In this document: positions 24,201 through 36,120 of the stretch, piece by piece
Numbering within the stretch: the stretch's first letter is position 1
Layout of the letters: each line of letters begins with the position of its first letter
Assembly (NCBI RefSeq): GCF_000218685.1
Contig: NW_006763297.1
Location: 1,826,249-1,890,248, forward strand
Direction: 5' to 3'
Length of the DNA: 64,000 nt
Origin: Serpula lacrymans var. lacrymans S7.9
Lineage: Eukaryota > Basidiomycota > Agaricomycetes > Boletales > Serpulaceae
Translations under genes and position numbers: made by a program
The notes under the pieces: generated by a model
Seen by the model: only the letters and a program-made list of their open reading frames with translations
Databases searched by the model: none
What the model was told of the DNA's origin: nothing

Positions 24201-26271
24201 CGTAGTAGACTCTTCAGGCATCTCCAAACATGCAAGGCCAGATCTCCAGACCTCAATTAGCTCGTCGAATATCCACTCTCGAGTAACATCTTCTCTCGTC
24301 AACGACCGTATGTCATCAAACTGCGGACACTGCGCGAAGATAGGTTTGACAGCGACGGAAAGCGTCTTGTAGTCCTGAGTGAGGAGGCCAGGGCTAGACG
24401 AGAACAGTAGGGGAGGAAGGAGCTTGTTCATTGTCCACGGACAATCAGGTACATTGAAGCTGACGAATATCTTGGCGATCTCCATACCGTCACCGCAGGT
24501 TTGCCCACCCTTCTTGATCATGGTTTTAACAAGAGAAAAGGCTTTTCTTAGCCTCTCGTCGTCGTCAGATCCTTCAGCGAGCAAAGCAGCAACTGTTGAC
24601 ACGCCTGCGCCCATATCGACCACGGATTTCACAACTTTCCAGAAACTTTGCCGTCCGAGTTGCACCTTTTGCTCATCTTGTTCTTTCTGAAATTCATCTC
24701 GTTCATCCTCCTCGTCTTCATCGAATTGCACGAGAGGCGGCCGGAAATACGCCCATGCCACACATCGCCAAAGCAAGCACCCAAGACCTCTCACGGAACT
24801 CTTCTTATTTCGCATTGAAAGCGCAAGCAACGCAGATATCATTCGCGCAAGTTTGATGTCTTCGCAAAGCGCCGATCCGAGCAGTACGATGAGACTAGCA
24901 AGAATACTAAGCGACCAGACTGGCCCATGTGCGACGTGCGTTGGTTCCACGGCATTTAACGTCGTACGTAGCGTGCGGATAATCGCCGAGTCCTGTCCAA
25001 TCTTTGTGGGACTCTTTCGTGGTGATGAGGGAGGAGACGTTAGGAACTCAGAAACTGTACGAGCGATGCGGGTATGAACATAAGATGGTGGCAGAGCAAT
25101 GCATCCCATAGTAAAGCCACCCAGGGCATGACATGCTTGTGTCCGTATAAGCAGGGTGGGGGCCAAGAGGCCAGCAAGGATTGAGCTAAGTAGTTCAGTG
25201 AATGCAGGAACGAAGGTAACGGGTTGGTATATCGAGAGATCATGAATAGCCTAACAGGATCCTTAGCGTATGTTCACGAGATAAAAAGCACAAGCTACTT
25301 ACTTTTAGGCCATCACAAGTAGACCCTTTCTTACCCTCTTTGCCGAGTTCACCTTCGATGCCACGTCGAAGGGCGTAGGCTATGCGGTCCTTCGCAGGTA
25401 AGAGAACTTCAGCGGGTAATCGCTGGGCTTGCAGAAGCCATATTGACAGGGCACATGTTTTGCGTGCGTTGGGTGTTGGCAATTCCTGGGCCAGAGGAAT
25501 GGCCAAAACTCCGGTGAGCATAGCGCGTAGTTGATCATCTATAGGCATTGACTCGTTATACTACGAGTAACAGCCATAATAAAAACACGCACCATTGAAA
25601 ACTCGAGAAATAGCAGGGATAGTAAAGACAGCTCCGAGAAATTTCATAACAGCATGCGAGGTGGTGCACAGATCTCGTGCATATTTGACTTGTTCCGCTG
25701 TCATTCCTATCTTCTTCCTTGGACTGTTCTTGGGCGATGGGAGAAGCGACTTCTCTTCTAGTTCGTCACAAACTTCGCTCATCTCAGCGTCCACAGTGTG
25801 AGGCTCAACCAAAGCTCTTCCGAGGTCCCTGACTATCGCGTCAACTACAGCCTGTTGGTGCTTCCTGACAGGTTGAAAAAGTGGCCAGGACGCGTCGGCA
25901 TCGGTAGTTCCGTTGACTGCAGCTCTCAAGCGAGCCGTAAGGACAGAATATGCCTCAATGAGGTCGCGCAATGACGAGTCTATCGATATAAGCTTCGACA
26001 CTGGAGAATCGAGGTATGATAGGTTTGCAAGAGGATCTTCTGGTTCTGGAGTTATGTCTCTTTGCTTCTCTTCCGGCACGGTAAGGAGAGACTGAGTGGA
26101 CTTCTTGAGAATAGACTTTGTTGGCTGCTCTCTGGATGTCGCCAGCGGTGTAACCCTTGGGGTGTTTCCAAAGTAGAAGAACTGGTTCTGCTGCGACCAT
26201 GCTACACGAGATCCTTGAAATTTGTTTTCCTTGTCTCTGTGTGACGTGCCAGGTGGTGTTGGGAGACTCAT
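21209..26271 (-). CDS. RIF1: RIF1, telomere/replication-timing regulator
   Basis: RIF1 recruits PP1 phosphatase to origins to counter DDK, sets late replication timing, and acts at telomeres and double-strand breaks. The N-terminus (26271) has a basidiomycete RIF1 signature, GSRVAWSQQNQFFYFG, with RVAW at residues 22-25 (an RVxF-type PP1-docking motif) and SILK at 53-56 (second PP1-docking motif). A long helical repeat region follows: TAEQVKYARDLCTTSHAVM, DDQLRAMLTGVLAIPLAQEL, IRTQACHALGGFTMGC, VWSLSILASLIVLLG and more. The C-terminal third is Ser/Pro/basic and disordered, with many SP sites, VEVPTLREVRRRWKERRVSL and a final exon ending QRPQLAK. I estimate about 1,550 residues over 7-8 exons; the intron after exon 1 runs to CCTATAG so that VFN joins DDQLR. 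MCB-type sites lie 200-275 bp upstream. Confidence 0.87.
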
Positions 26272-26773
26272 GACGAATTATGAGGGATGATGAGCGTGCC
26301 GTATTGGAACGTCCAGGATATATTATGCAAAATGAATGATATAAGGCGGAATAGAAAAGGAGGATGAAGGCGAAGGAAAGGTGAGGGGGATGGTTGAGGT
26401 TGGGGAACGAACCAAAACCTCGCCTACGGAATACCCGCCTTCGGCCACTAAATACAATTATTTTGTATTTAAACGCGACACTTTACGCGTCGCGTCCGCT
26501 ATTTGGCTCTGTTTATTAAACGCGACAACACGACCAAAGTCGCGTCGGGCTTCCCAAAATGGCCACTCCGCCCCCAGCATATATTTCGTGTATGTTAACA
26601 CGCTTTAGATGGTAGGAGATAAAATATGTAAAGGGTATAGAGAAATAATGAGTAGCGTTGGATCCTAAGAATTTGTATCAAGAAAAAGCCCTAGATTCTG
26701 CGCGAAGGTGGGCGTCGTCCTTGGTGAGCAGTACAGACAAGGCAAGGTCGACATGTTCAAGTAAAATCGTGGA
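26272..26773. other. RIF1 upstream region
   Basis: Between the RIF1 start and the 3' end of 7-TM copy 1. Apart from the MCB cluster it shows only short frames. Confidence 0.5.
26473..26545 (-). promoter_or_regulatory. MluI cell-cycle box cluster upstream of RIF1
   Basis: One exact ACGCGT (26485-26490) and at least four ACGCGA/TCGCGT sites (26473-26478, 26490-26495, 26520-26525, 26540-26545) fall within about 75 bp, 200-275 bp upstream of the RIF1 start. ACGCGT is the site of MBF (Mbp1/Swi6-type) factors that drive G1/S genes in fungi. Direct binding here is inference. Confidence 0.55.
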
Positions 26774-28140
26774 TCATGTATATATTGCAACATCCGAGAC
26801 ACTTGCTGCAGTCTTTGACGATCCTATATCTTCAGCGTTGGACACGGACTTGAAAATGTCGCCATCTCCATCGTTGGTCTCCGTCAATTGTGTTATATGA
26901 ACTTGTAGGGGTTTCAGCGGATAATGTTGCCGTTCGGGGATTGACTGACGATTGGTACTGAATCCACGAGTCAGCCTAGTGGTAGCTTGCATATCCTGTG
27001 ACGTTGTTCTCTTTATGGTGACCCGGATTATGACCATATAAAATGTTATGGATATGATAGGCATAATCTGTGAATCATCATCAGCTTCCCCACCTTTCCG
27101 CCAGCAGGTCATGCTTACCATATCCAGTAGAACATAATGACCTCGGTTTTTAGTGACGAAGCAAAGCAGGGCAGCCAAAAGTGAGACTGAGTAGAGTATC
27201 CCAGAGTCTAAGATAATCCGTAAGATGGGCCAAAGAGAGCTCCGCCCAACACGAGCGTCCCCGACTTCCCGAGTCACATCCCATATGCGATAGGCTAAAA
27301 GAGCTGCTGAAGCCATCATCATCTGCATCAGAAGAAGTTGACTGTGATACACATACATGTGCTCAGTAGATTTGCGGCAAGTGTCGAAGCTAAAAATGCG
27401 GTTATCCACGGGCCGGTTCCTGGAGCGAAGATGTTTTCTTTGTTCACCGTCGCCTGGGATATTGAATAAACGCAGCCAATGCCAGTCACTATGAGACACG
27501 ACATTAGACTATCAGCAGTGAATGAGTTAACCCTTCATACATGCGACTGAACACCACAGGAGGATAGGCAAAGCAATGATATACAAAGATTGCCAAACAA
27601 CAAAACAACGGTAGATCTGTGGGATGTCTTAAGTTGTGATATTATAACGTGGACAAACATAAGCATGGAATTCTCACCACAACGGCATCGCCGACTAAAG
27701 TTTGTAGCATATATACCATGTTCTTGTAGACAAAACTCCACTGTGCAACGTCTGAGAAGAACGCTACAGGGCCTTTAGGGAATGTATCACGGTACTGTAC
27801 TAATCCCTCCTCAGTCCTAACGATATCAATAATCAAATGCTAAGTAAATGATGTGTTTAGATCGGCAACGCCGTAAGAGTGGAACCCTTTCCAACTCACA
27901 GTAGTGCTGAAGAATAACAATAAGTTGGCAACCGCTACCATTTTCTTATTCATCTCGATCATACCCCGCCTATGAATCAAAGCCCACATGGTTCCTATAA
28001 ACATGAGCACAGAGAATCCTATACAACGATTCAGCAGAAGATGTAAGATTATGGGGAACGAGCTGACCATAGAGAATTGCCTCTAGGACTGTTGATGCGA
28101 CAGCCGCTGAATCCAAAGGGATGCCATTAGGCTCTAGCAT
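26774..28140 (-). CDS. 7-TM membrane protein of an agaricomycete family, copy 1
   Basis: A spliced minus-strand gene of about 370 residues with seven hydrophobic segments. Exons give MLEPNGIPLDSAAVASTVLE (start 28140), GFSVLMFIGTMWALIHRR, NKKMVAVANLLLFFSTTHLI, WSFVYKNMVYMLQTLVGDAV, IYRCFVVWQSLYIIALPIL, LTGIGCVYSISQATVNKENI, FAPGTGPWITAFLASTLAAN, ALLAYRIWDV, DSGILYSVSLLAALLCFV and IMPIISITFYMVIIRVTIKR, then a soluble C-terminal tail to the stop at 26774-26776. The layout (short outside N-terminus, 7 TM, cytosolic tail) is receptor-like, and this family is common and multi-copy in mushrooms, but no ligand, G-protein coupling or transport function is known. Six or more introns were read, all GT-AG, about 50 nt. 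Paralog of the gene at 30.5-31.8 kb. Confidence 0.82.
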
Positions 28141-30460
28141 CAAGGGCCAGGTACTGCTGGACAATGTGCTTTCGAAAGGGAACGGAGAATGAGCTGGCGA
28201 CTTCGCACGAACTCCTGTGCATTCTTTTATATAATCTGAGCGAACATCCAAATAAGGTGGTACTGGTGTCGAAATGCCTGAAAAGGTGAAAAGAAGTTGA
28301 TTAGCTCATGTCACCTGTAACTAAAAACAAATGACCGGGCTTACCCCAAGATGCACCTTAAAACACCACGGAACGTTACATGAACTATAAGTAATATAAA
28401 TATGCATAGTAGTGTGAGTTGTAATACTTACCAAGACCGGGCTGGACATGCTAATCATAGATTGTCTTCGCATAGTAACTTGAAAGCTTTCGAGGATAAG
28501 TACAACCTGTGCACAAGTGGAGACCCACTCCAATGTGCTGATGGTCCAAGCCTCATAGCTTGATAGGCGGCTGTCAAGCTGTCAGCGAGGAGTAAAAGCA
28601 GCGATGGAATCAGACTTCTGTGTGATTTTCTGCACGAGCTGAGAGTTGGATCCTATGGTCACGGTGTCAGTGATCGTTTAGTGAGCGGTGTGAACGCAAC
28701 GCCCGGAAAATACCGAGTAAGAGTCTTTCGCTTGTAATTTGGCTTTCTGCAAATTAAACCATCTGAAGTACATATTTCTTCCCACTCGACAAACGGAATG
28801 TATCATGTGTGAATACCAAAAACACACGAGAGATTCAGCAGAACATTACATTTATGCAAGCTATGGCATTATTGCAACCAGCCATCGCACAGCACATACC
28901 AGGTGGATGATCATCAAGTCGATCAAAAGTTGTGACTGATCAACAACTCAACCATTTGAGTTGCCGTTCATTATAGCGCCTATAAAGCATTTCCACCTGC
29001 GATACTATTATTATAGTTGACCTTTACTCTTCAATGCTTGACCTGCCAACCACAGATTCTGTTACTCTCACCCCAGCTTCCACGTAGTATTTTGAGTTTC
29101 ACTCAGTAACACGGTAAGGTAAGGCCAAATAATCTCCCAATCTGTTGGTATGTGAAATTCAATACTTCAGACCTATATAGCTAGACGCATCAAAAAAAAG
29201 TACAGCGTTGGCCCGAGAACAGCGCTCGGCCTTATAGACTTCATTAAAAAGTTTGTTGTGGTGTCATAGTAGTTTGCTCTCCCTTTATAAACGTTCACCT
29301 TAAGCTTAGTTGACGGCCATCTGCGTAACCAAATTCTGCTCGGTTCATCAACATAATCACTGATTTGTTGGTAGGCGATAGATGCACTAATGGCCCACGT
29401 TCAACCAGGATTGCTTTGGGCTTCAAAACGCTATGCATGCTGTGTTTTGATTACCAATTTCGAGGTGTGTCGTCTCTCTGTCAAAAATACTGAAGGTCTA
29501 CGAATCACGAAATCGAGACAGGAATGTGAGGTTAGGCCACATTTGCGGGTATTTCAGGGATTATTAGTCAACGTACTCCTTTCTTATGTGCCACCACAAT
29601 GAAATTTGAAGTGTCTTTCACAGCTACAACTATAACGGAGGTGAAACCAATGTTCAAAAGTCGATGTTCTTATTGCTGGGTCGCCTGACGTGGTGGATCG
29701 CACCCTAGCAATGAGAGAAACAGACAATCTGGTCATAGAAGAAGACATGAGCCAAGTTCAGCTGGATTGCATTCGTATATGGCGTTGTAAGGAACCGAAA
29801 GAGGAGGAAACTGAAAATGCACACCCATAGAAAGAACATCTCTTCACCACCGCATTCTGCACCTGCAACCACAGCCACGATCGAGCAAGATAGTAGTTGC
29901 TACCTCCGCCGGGGTCCCCATATTTGCGAGGCAGACTTTCCCGCGAAGGCTCAGCAAACACAAAGGCGGACCTACTCAGTCGAAGAGTAGACCATCCGAG
30001 AGGCGCCGCGAATTGGTGTTCATGATGGATAATGAGAATTTAGCAGACAAATTCCTTCGCAGCTAGGATATCGATGTCCCCCTAACGCGCCACTGGCGTC
30101 AAGTTCTAGTCAAGTGGTGGCTTCCTATTAAATGCTTTGTGAGTCAGACTCTGCGTCACTTGCGATTAGCACATCAACAAACAAGTAGCTATAGTAAGTG
30201 TCAAGTTCTCACCTAACCGATGCTTTGAAAAGTCTATACGTCCCTTGAGGTTAGTGCATTGGATGAGATGAACCCCCAAACACTCCACCGTCTCCAGTTC
30301 TTCTACTCGCCTGAAAGAACGGAGAGAAGTATATTAAACATACCCCTTCAACTTTGCCTGCCCCTAGACCCACATACCAGCCATTGAAAACGAATATATT
30401 GTGTATCCTGGTGGGACAGCATACAACGCACGCTAGACATCAATATTCAATATCACAGAG
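28141..30460. other. 2.3-kb region without a recognisable gene
   Basis: Separates the two 7-TM paralogs. The frame upstream of 28140 stays open to 28251, but that extension has no family similarity. Small frames at 28321-28533 (-), 29390-29602 (+) and 29758-29961 (-) show no domain and no clear exon chain. AT-rich with no inverted-repeat ends of a transposon that I could see. A small or decayed gene cannot be excluded. Confidence 0.45.
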
Positions 30461-31784
30461 CTACAGCTCGCGTATCGAAATCACACCCCCCCCAGAAGAG
30501 TGTTTCCTATTCGTTTCGACTTCATTGGACTCAACTTCCATACACCCACTCGTGTATTCCCGTTCGTCCCAATCCGTTCGACTAATCCCCGGGCTAAACC
30601 TCATTGTACTCTGACTCTGACCCGCACGATCCGATGTCGGCATCGTGGCACGGATGATGACACCATAAAAAGCTATAGATATTATAGGCGGGAGCTAGCA
30701 GCAAGAGTACCAACCCGATTAGCTCAACTCAAGCTGAGACGAAGACGAAGACTGGACAATTGAACGTACCATTTCTAGTATAATGTATTGTCCACGGCTC
30801 TGAGTGACGAAGCACAAAAGGGCCGCTAGTAGTGAAATTGAGTATAGTATGCCAGAATCCATGATGATGCGCGCTAGAGGCCACGGAGAAGACCCCTGCG
30901 ACCGAAATTGCGCTGAACTGCGGTCTACGATCCATATGCGATACGCCAAAAGGACTAGACAGAAAGAAAATCATGATCAGTAGTAAGGAGAAGAAATGAG
31001 AAGGGGATAGTTACATGTACTAGAAAAATTCGTGATTAGAGTCGCAACAAAAAATGCCGTGACCCATGGTTCAGTTTGCTGAGCAAAGATGACTTCCTGA
31101 CTCGAAGACCTGGATAGAGAATATACACATCCTATGCCTGTAGCTATAAAAAGGAATCAACACCAAATAACCACAGAAATACAAAATCGCCCGTACCAAC
31201 CATGGAACACCACATAAACATCGGGACAGCGATAACATACCACGATTGCCAAACAACATAGCATCTGAAGATCTACATTGTAATGTCACTACAAGCTCGT
31301 TTACGGGATGGAAGAAATGCTTACGACTACGCCGTCCCCAAGCATAGTTTGAAGAATATATATCAGATCATTATACACAAAACTCCATTGTTTAGTGTCG
31401 AAAAAGTATCCTAGTGGGCCCCCTGGGAAAGTCTTGCTGTATTGCACGAGACCCTCCTCGAGTCTTATTATGTTTATAACTATATGCTAGAGATATGTGT
31501 CAAAGAGATGCCAGCACCCTTTTTCTTTAACTATTCGGGAACGTACCGCAGTACTGAACAAAAGTAAAAAACAGGCGACAGCTACCATCACACGATTGAC
31601 TTCTCTTCTCTTGCGTCTGTGCGTCATTATCCATATCGTGAAAGTGAACATCAACACAGAAAACCCTATGAAACCTCATTCAGCCACATGGAGAGATAAT
31701 GTATCTGATCTCACCGTAAAAGATTCCCTCTAGAATTGTGGACACTATAGCAGCAGTATCCAGAGGAATTCCATTCGGCGCCAT
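30461..31784 (-). CDS. 7-TM membrane protein of an agaricomycete family, copy 2
   Basis: Paralog of the previous 7-TM gene with the same segment order: MAPNGIPLDTAAIVSTILEG (start 31784), GFSVLMFTFTIWIMTHRRKR, VMVAVACFLLLFSTAHIVIN, EEGLVQYSKTFPGGPLGYF, WSFVYNDLIYILQTMLGDGV, RCYVVWQSWYVIAVPMFMWC, TGIGCVYSLSR, EPWVTAFFVATLI, YRIWIVDRSSAQFRSQ, DSGILYSISLLAALLCFVTQ and a last exon IISIAFYGVIIRATM with a tail of about 55 residues to the stop at 30461. Seven hydrophobic segments are visible. The membrane core is strongly conserved with copy 1 while the C-terminal tails are unrelated. That is usual when the tail carries copy-specific signalling or trafficking. An intact frame through all exons indicates a functional gene. 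Function unknown. Confidence 0.8.
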
Positions 31785-33457
31785 CGCGAACTCGGCGACA
31801 CTGTGCCAATGAACTGAATGAAAAAAAAACATCACCTCGCCTTCCCCACGCACTGGCAGTTATGAGCACCTTGGTACCGATGGCACCGACTTCTTCCTCG
31901 GGCGCCTAAACGAAGAACCATAACTCCATGAATACTAAGGATGAGGTAAACCTTGAGGTAAAGCACCAAACTCAGGGCCAGACTCCAAATTTCATTATAG
32001 CGCTGAGTATTTGATAGGGGCAGCTTCGAAAGGAATTATCTTGCCAGACAAGGTTTAGCTGACGTGTTGAATGCCATAATCATGTCATATCTCGGGTCCA
32101 CATACTGCAGTCTACATAGATAAGCCCCATCATGATATTTCATTCATCCTTGTATCAGCGCATATAACGCACTGGGATTGTGAAAGTCTGAGGAGAGGGC
32201 AACTTGAGTCGCAGAATGGGATCAGTCATCTGTCCATTATAAGAGATCCAAAAGGATGTCTTAACCATGGTAGATACTTACGAAGCACAGGCTCACAGGC
32301 TTATGTAAAAAGATATAGACTTCTTGATGCGAGAATGAAGGAGAACTGAGCAAGAAAAGGTCGACCAAGTGAAAAGAATGCTTCATTTAGGTTTATGATT
32401 GATAAAATGCGGAGGCGATAGTTCTGGCACGACATAGCTCACAGTCCCTACTACCACATCGGGCTTCATAGATGCTATCAAGTCGAGCGGAAACTGATAG
32501 GCAAGAATGACAATAACCATGTCTAGCATTGTGAACACGTAGAATGTCTACTCAGTTAACTCATCGTTTCGTGGATGCCAGTTTGAATGCGAGGTGCTCT
32601 GACAGATGAGGAGTTGAAGTTTCTTCTAACCGCACGATCCGGGGGGAACGGGAGTAGAAGAAGAGTATGAGAGCAGAAGTCGGGACCATGGTGTGATTGG
32701 AGAACAGACAGATAGGCGTGAAAGGAAAGCGGGTATAGAGCCAGGGGGAAATGCTGATAGGTGATTAAACAAGATGCGAATCTCGACAGAGAGGAGCGTT
32801 GCACGTTATTGGGTTCGAATGTGCGCGGCTATAAGTGGAATAGACATCACTATACTCGCCAGTGGAAGGATGCTTTTGATATAGACATGCCTCGCTGAAC
32901 TACAGATCTTTGATACGCCGGTTTCTGACCGGTATGACTGCATCCTGGGATGGCCGAAGCTTCGACCACGAATACAACGCCACTCGCCTCCTCCAAGGAA
33001 TTGTCGAACACAATACAGTCAGCTCAGATGTGTTCGGCGCGGCGAGATGCTGTTCCGCCTGCATTCTGATCAGGTATAAGCAAGGCACAAGCGGGGCATG
33101 ATAACCGTCAGTACATATGTACATTGGACAGAGCACCGGAGGTTTGAAGGTATAGACACAGGTGACATGCATCGCTATCGAGCAGACCCGGTTCTGCTAA
33201 GAGGAGGAAGAAACAAAAGGAGATTCCCAGTCGGGATAGTTTTCACCGGACGATCGCTAAATGACGAACACGCATGCAGACTGTGGCCCAGTCGGCTCTA
33301 CCCGGCCATCCCTTCGGCGACCTGACCCCGTTCACTCCAGTCGCTGGCACTACAAATACCGCCATGTCTCTCAACATATCCCATCGAACGACTTCTGTTC
33401 CCCAGTCGTACGACCACAAAGACATCTCGCTCATCGCAAGCATCGTCGACCTCAATC
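31785..33457. other. 1.7-kb region without a recognisable gene
   Basis: Upstream of 7-TM copy 2 (-) and of KRE9/KNH-like copy 3 (+). Overlapping short frames at 32556-33570 on both strands have no recognisable similarity and conflict with one another. Confidence 0.45.
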
Positions 33458-34014
33458 ATGATCATGACTCCCTTCACGACTTTCCTCCTCACTCTCTTGT
33501 CTCTTTTTGCTTTTGCGATCGCGCTCCCCATTAGCAATCTCCAAGCAAGAGATGTCTTCGTTCCACCCATCTTGTACCCTCATGCAGGTACTGTCTGGCA
33601 GGCCGGTAACCACCACAATGTCACCTGGTAAGCAACCATTCTTGTCATCCCAAGTCAGAATCGTCTAATTAAGCTTACGATAGGGACATTTCTGGTGCGC
33701 CTGTCAATATCACTAACAAGGTCGGCATGGTCATCTTAGCCACCAATGGTCTGGAGGATATTGGTATGTATATATCACACTTGAAGTATCGGCCATCTTG
33801 CTAACGCATCTTTCAGAGCACCCTTTGGCATCTAACTTCAACATTTTGGATGGCCGGGTTGAAATTCAAGTCCCTGATGTTCCGACGGGTAACAACTACG
33901 CTATCGTCCGTAAGTAACTGCAGCTCATTCCAGTCCTCCGTGCTGACCATCCTGTCCACTCTAGTCTTCGGTGATTCGGGCAACTTCAGCCCCAACTTCA
34001 CCATTATCAATTGA
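33458..34014 (+). CDS. small secreted KRE9/KNH-like protein, copy 3
   Basis: Four exons (33458-33627, 33684-33763, 33817-33909, 33965-34014) sum to 393 nt and 130 residues. The N-terminus MIMTPFTTFLLTLLSLFAFA is a signal peptide; a second in-frame Met two codons on could also start it. The mature domain reads VFVPPILYPHAGTVWQAG, HHNVTWDISGAPVNITNKVG, MVILATNGLEDIEHPLASNF, RVEIQVPDVPTGNNYAIVLF and GDSGNFSPNFTIIN. It shares three intron positions with copy 2 at 12.4-13.0 kb although it lies more than 20 kb away and on the other strand. Same caveats about function: a surface or wall-associated protein of a widely expanded mushroom family, with Kre9-like architecture but no proven activity. Confidence 0.85.
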
Positions 34015-34635
34015 TCCGCCCTTTCATATTATTGAAGCCAGGCGGGTCCCGACCCAGATTTTACGAACAGAGTGACGTTAATGTGTGCTAACCTACGGAC
34101 TTGATATTACGGACTTTGGATTTACTTACTCATGATCAAAGGACACTGATTCGAATGTACTTTCTGAGGATATTCTTTCGATATTAACCTACTTTTATTG
34201 GGTGTACAGTAGGAGCAACTTGGACAATGCATTACTTTGATGGCTTTACCATGCTTCGTCCTTTCAGTAATTATGTATGAGAAGCCAACTTCTCAGAGTC
34301 CCTGAAACTAGCTCAAAGATGTAATACCATTGTCTCACTTGCTAGACGGTGACTCAGCTTGTTCGCCTCTTCACTGTATGTATTCGAACCAAACGTTGCT
34401 AGTTCGTCACCCTAAAAGCTAATGAACATGGGCTGCAGGCCAAACGTCGACAACGTTTTTAAAAAAAATGAGGGTAGATTACTTCTGAGCTATTCATCAG
34501 ACAAAGGTTCTTGTGACGCTTCTTACAAGGTGTGACTAAATGTGACTAAATGTCACCCTCTTTCCAACACTAGTAATCGTAGTTTTGCTCTAAGCAGAGC
34601 ATCCGAGTCCAAACAGGCCCCCAAGTTAGCAAGTT
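34015..34635. other. intergenic region
   Basis: Between KRE9/KNH-like copy 3 and RRP36, both on the plus strand. No coding frame recognised. A short direct repeat (gtgactaaat twice in a row) lies near 34531-34550. Confidence 0.5.
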
Positions 34636-36120
34636 ATGGCTTCTTACAACCAGGATGACTCGGATGTAGACTCGGATGCTCCTCGCGTTGCTCAATGGGT
34701 TGACGAAGATGAGCTAGACAACTGGGAAGACGAAAGTGATGAAGACGACGAGGACGAGGAAATACAAGAAGATGGCGTTTCTGTGGCCGGGCCCTCTATG
34801 AGCCGGTCTCAACAAGTGAGTTTCGTTTACATGTCATCAAAACAAACCTATCTTATCTTATTCATGTTACACAGCGGGAACTAGAGGACGGTAAGCTTAC
34901 GCTGAGCTGCTGTAGAGATCCGACCATGGGCATACCTTCGACCACTCGATTGGTGCTGTGACGAAGATGCCGCATGGTCGTATTTCTACAGGATAGCCTT
35001 AGTATCTACTCATTGGCATCACCCAATACTAACCATGCAAAAAAAAAAAATAATGCTAGATTTATCAACCATACCTCTCGGGATGCTACGCAAAGCTCAG
35101 CGTGCTCTTTCTCAAACGCAAGCACTGGAAGACTCGAGCTCTGAGGACGACTCCGATGGACCCCCGAGTGAAGGCGGCATCGCAGAGACGTCCCAATTCT
35201 CGAAATCCAGAGACAAACCAGACCAAGACGTCCCTAAAAGATCTCGCAAGGATGTTGCCAAAAGGGCGAACAAACATGCGTATGTTTCCAGCTTTTATAG
35301 ATCATAACCCACCACTCAAAGATATCGCAAAAAAACAGTCCAATGGAGGTCACATCAAAGAGACCCGTCACACGCAGAAGAACCGTAGTCGCAGTTCAGA
35401 CGGCAGTGAGTTCTACCCCACTACAACATGCCTCTCTTTCGCTTTCACCCTGCAACGATGTCTAATTCCCACCATAGCAACCTCGCGATCCGCGTTTCCT
35501 TCCCCTAACAGGGGAGCTCAAGCCCCACAAGTTCCGTCAACAATACGGCTTCTTATCCGATCTACACTCCTCTGAGCTCAAAACGCTCCGTGAAACTCTA
35601 AAACGCTCACGAAAGTTACTTGAGAACTGCCCCAAAGACTTGCGTGCCGAGCGCCAGGCAGAAGTTCAGAGGCTCGAACTCACGGTGAAGAGAGCTGAAA
35701 GCTCGGTTAATAGAGATAAGAGGGAGAAAGTTGAGGCGGAGGCTTTGCATAAGGTGTCAAAGGAGGAACGGGAGAAGAGGAAACAGGGCAAGGCAGGCTG
35801 GTGGATGAAACAATGTAAGTGTTTCGTTCGTGTGCTAAACGTGTTCCATGATTCTGAACTCGTGTGTCTCTGTAGCGGATAAGAAGGAACTGTTAACAAA
35901 GGCACGATACGAGGCCATTGCTGCAGATGGTGGTAAACGCGCGGTGAAGAAGGCAATCGAGAAGAAACAAAAGAAGATAGGGCAAAAGGAAAAGAAGTCA
36001 CGTCCATTCCCTCGTGGAGGTGCAGCCGAAAGCGCTAGCCATCAAAGCAGTGATTCACTGAAACGTCCTAGGAGATTCAGCTCTAGCAATGAGCAATCAA
36101 AGCGTAGAAAAATAGGCTGA
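34636..36120 (+). CDS. RRP36: rRNA biogenesis protein RRP36
   Basis: RRP36 is a nucleolar component of the 90S pre-ribosome needed for early cleavages of the 35S pre-rRNA and 18S formation. The acidic N-terminus (DELDNWEDESDEDDEDEE) is followed by a 16-nt exon (RELED, near 34876) and LSTIPLGMLRKAQRAL. Then come a Ser/Asp/basic linker, RANKHAPMEVTSKRPVTRRR, and the conserved core ARDPRF-LTGELKPHKFRQQYGFL and LRETLKRSRKLLENCPKDL. A coiled-coil basic stretch follows (ERQAEVQRLELTVKRAESSV, KEEREKRKQGKAGWWMKQSD). The last exon has KKELLTKARYEAIAADGG and a basic tail ending KRRKIG. Order, charge pattern and length (about 350 residues) fit the family. Confidence 0.92.

Noticed and set aside
28141..28251. 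In-frame N-terminal extension of 7-TM copy 1
   Set aside because: The paralog starts with MAPNGIPLD at the corresponding place, and the extension is hydrophilic and unmatched.
32805..32830. tRNA B-box-like ggttcgaatgt
   Set aside because: The last two bases do not fit the GGTTCGANNCC consensus, and no A-box or cloverleaf could be drawn upstream.
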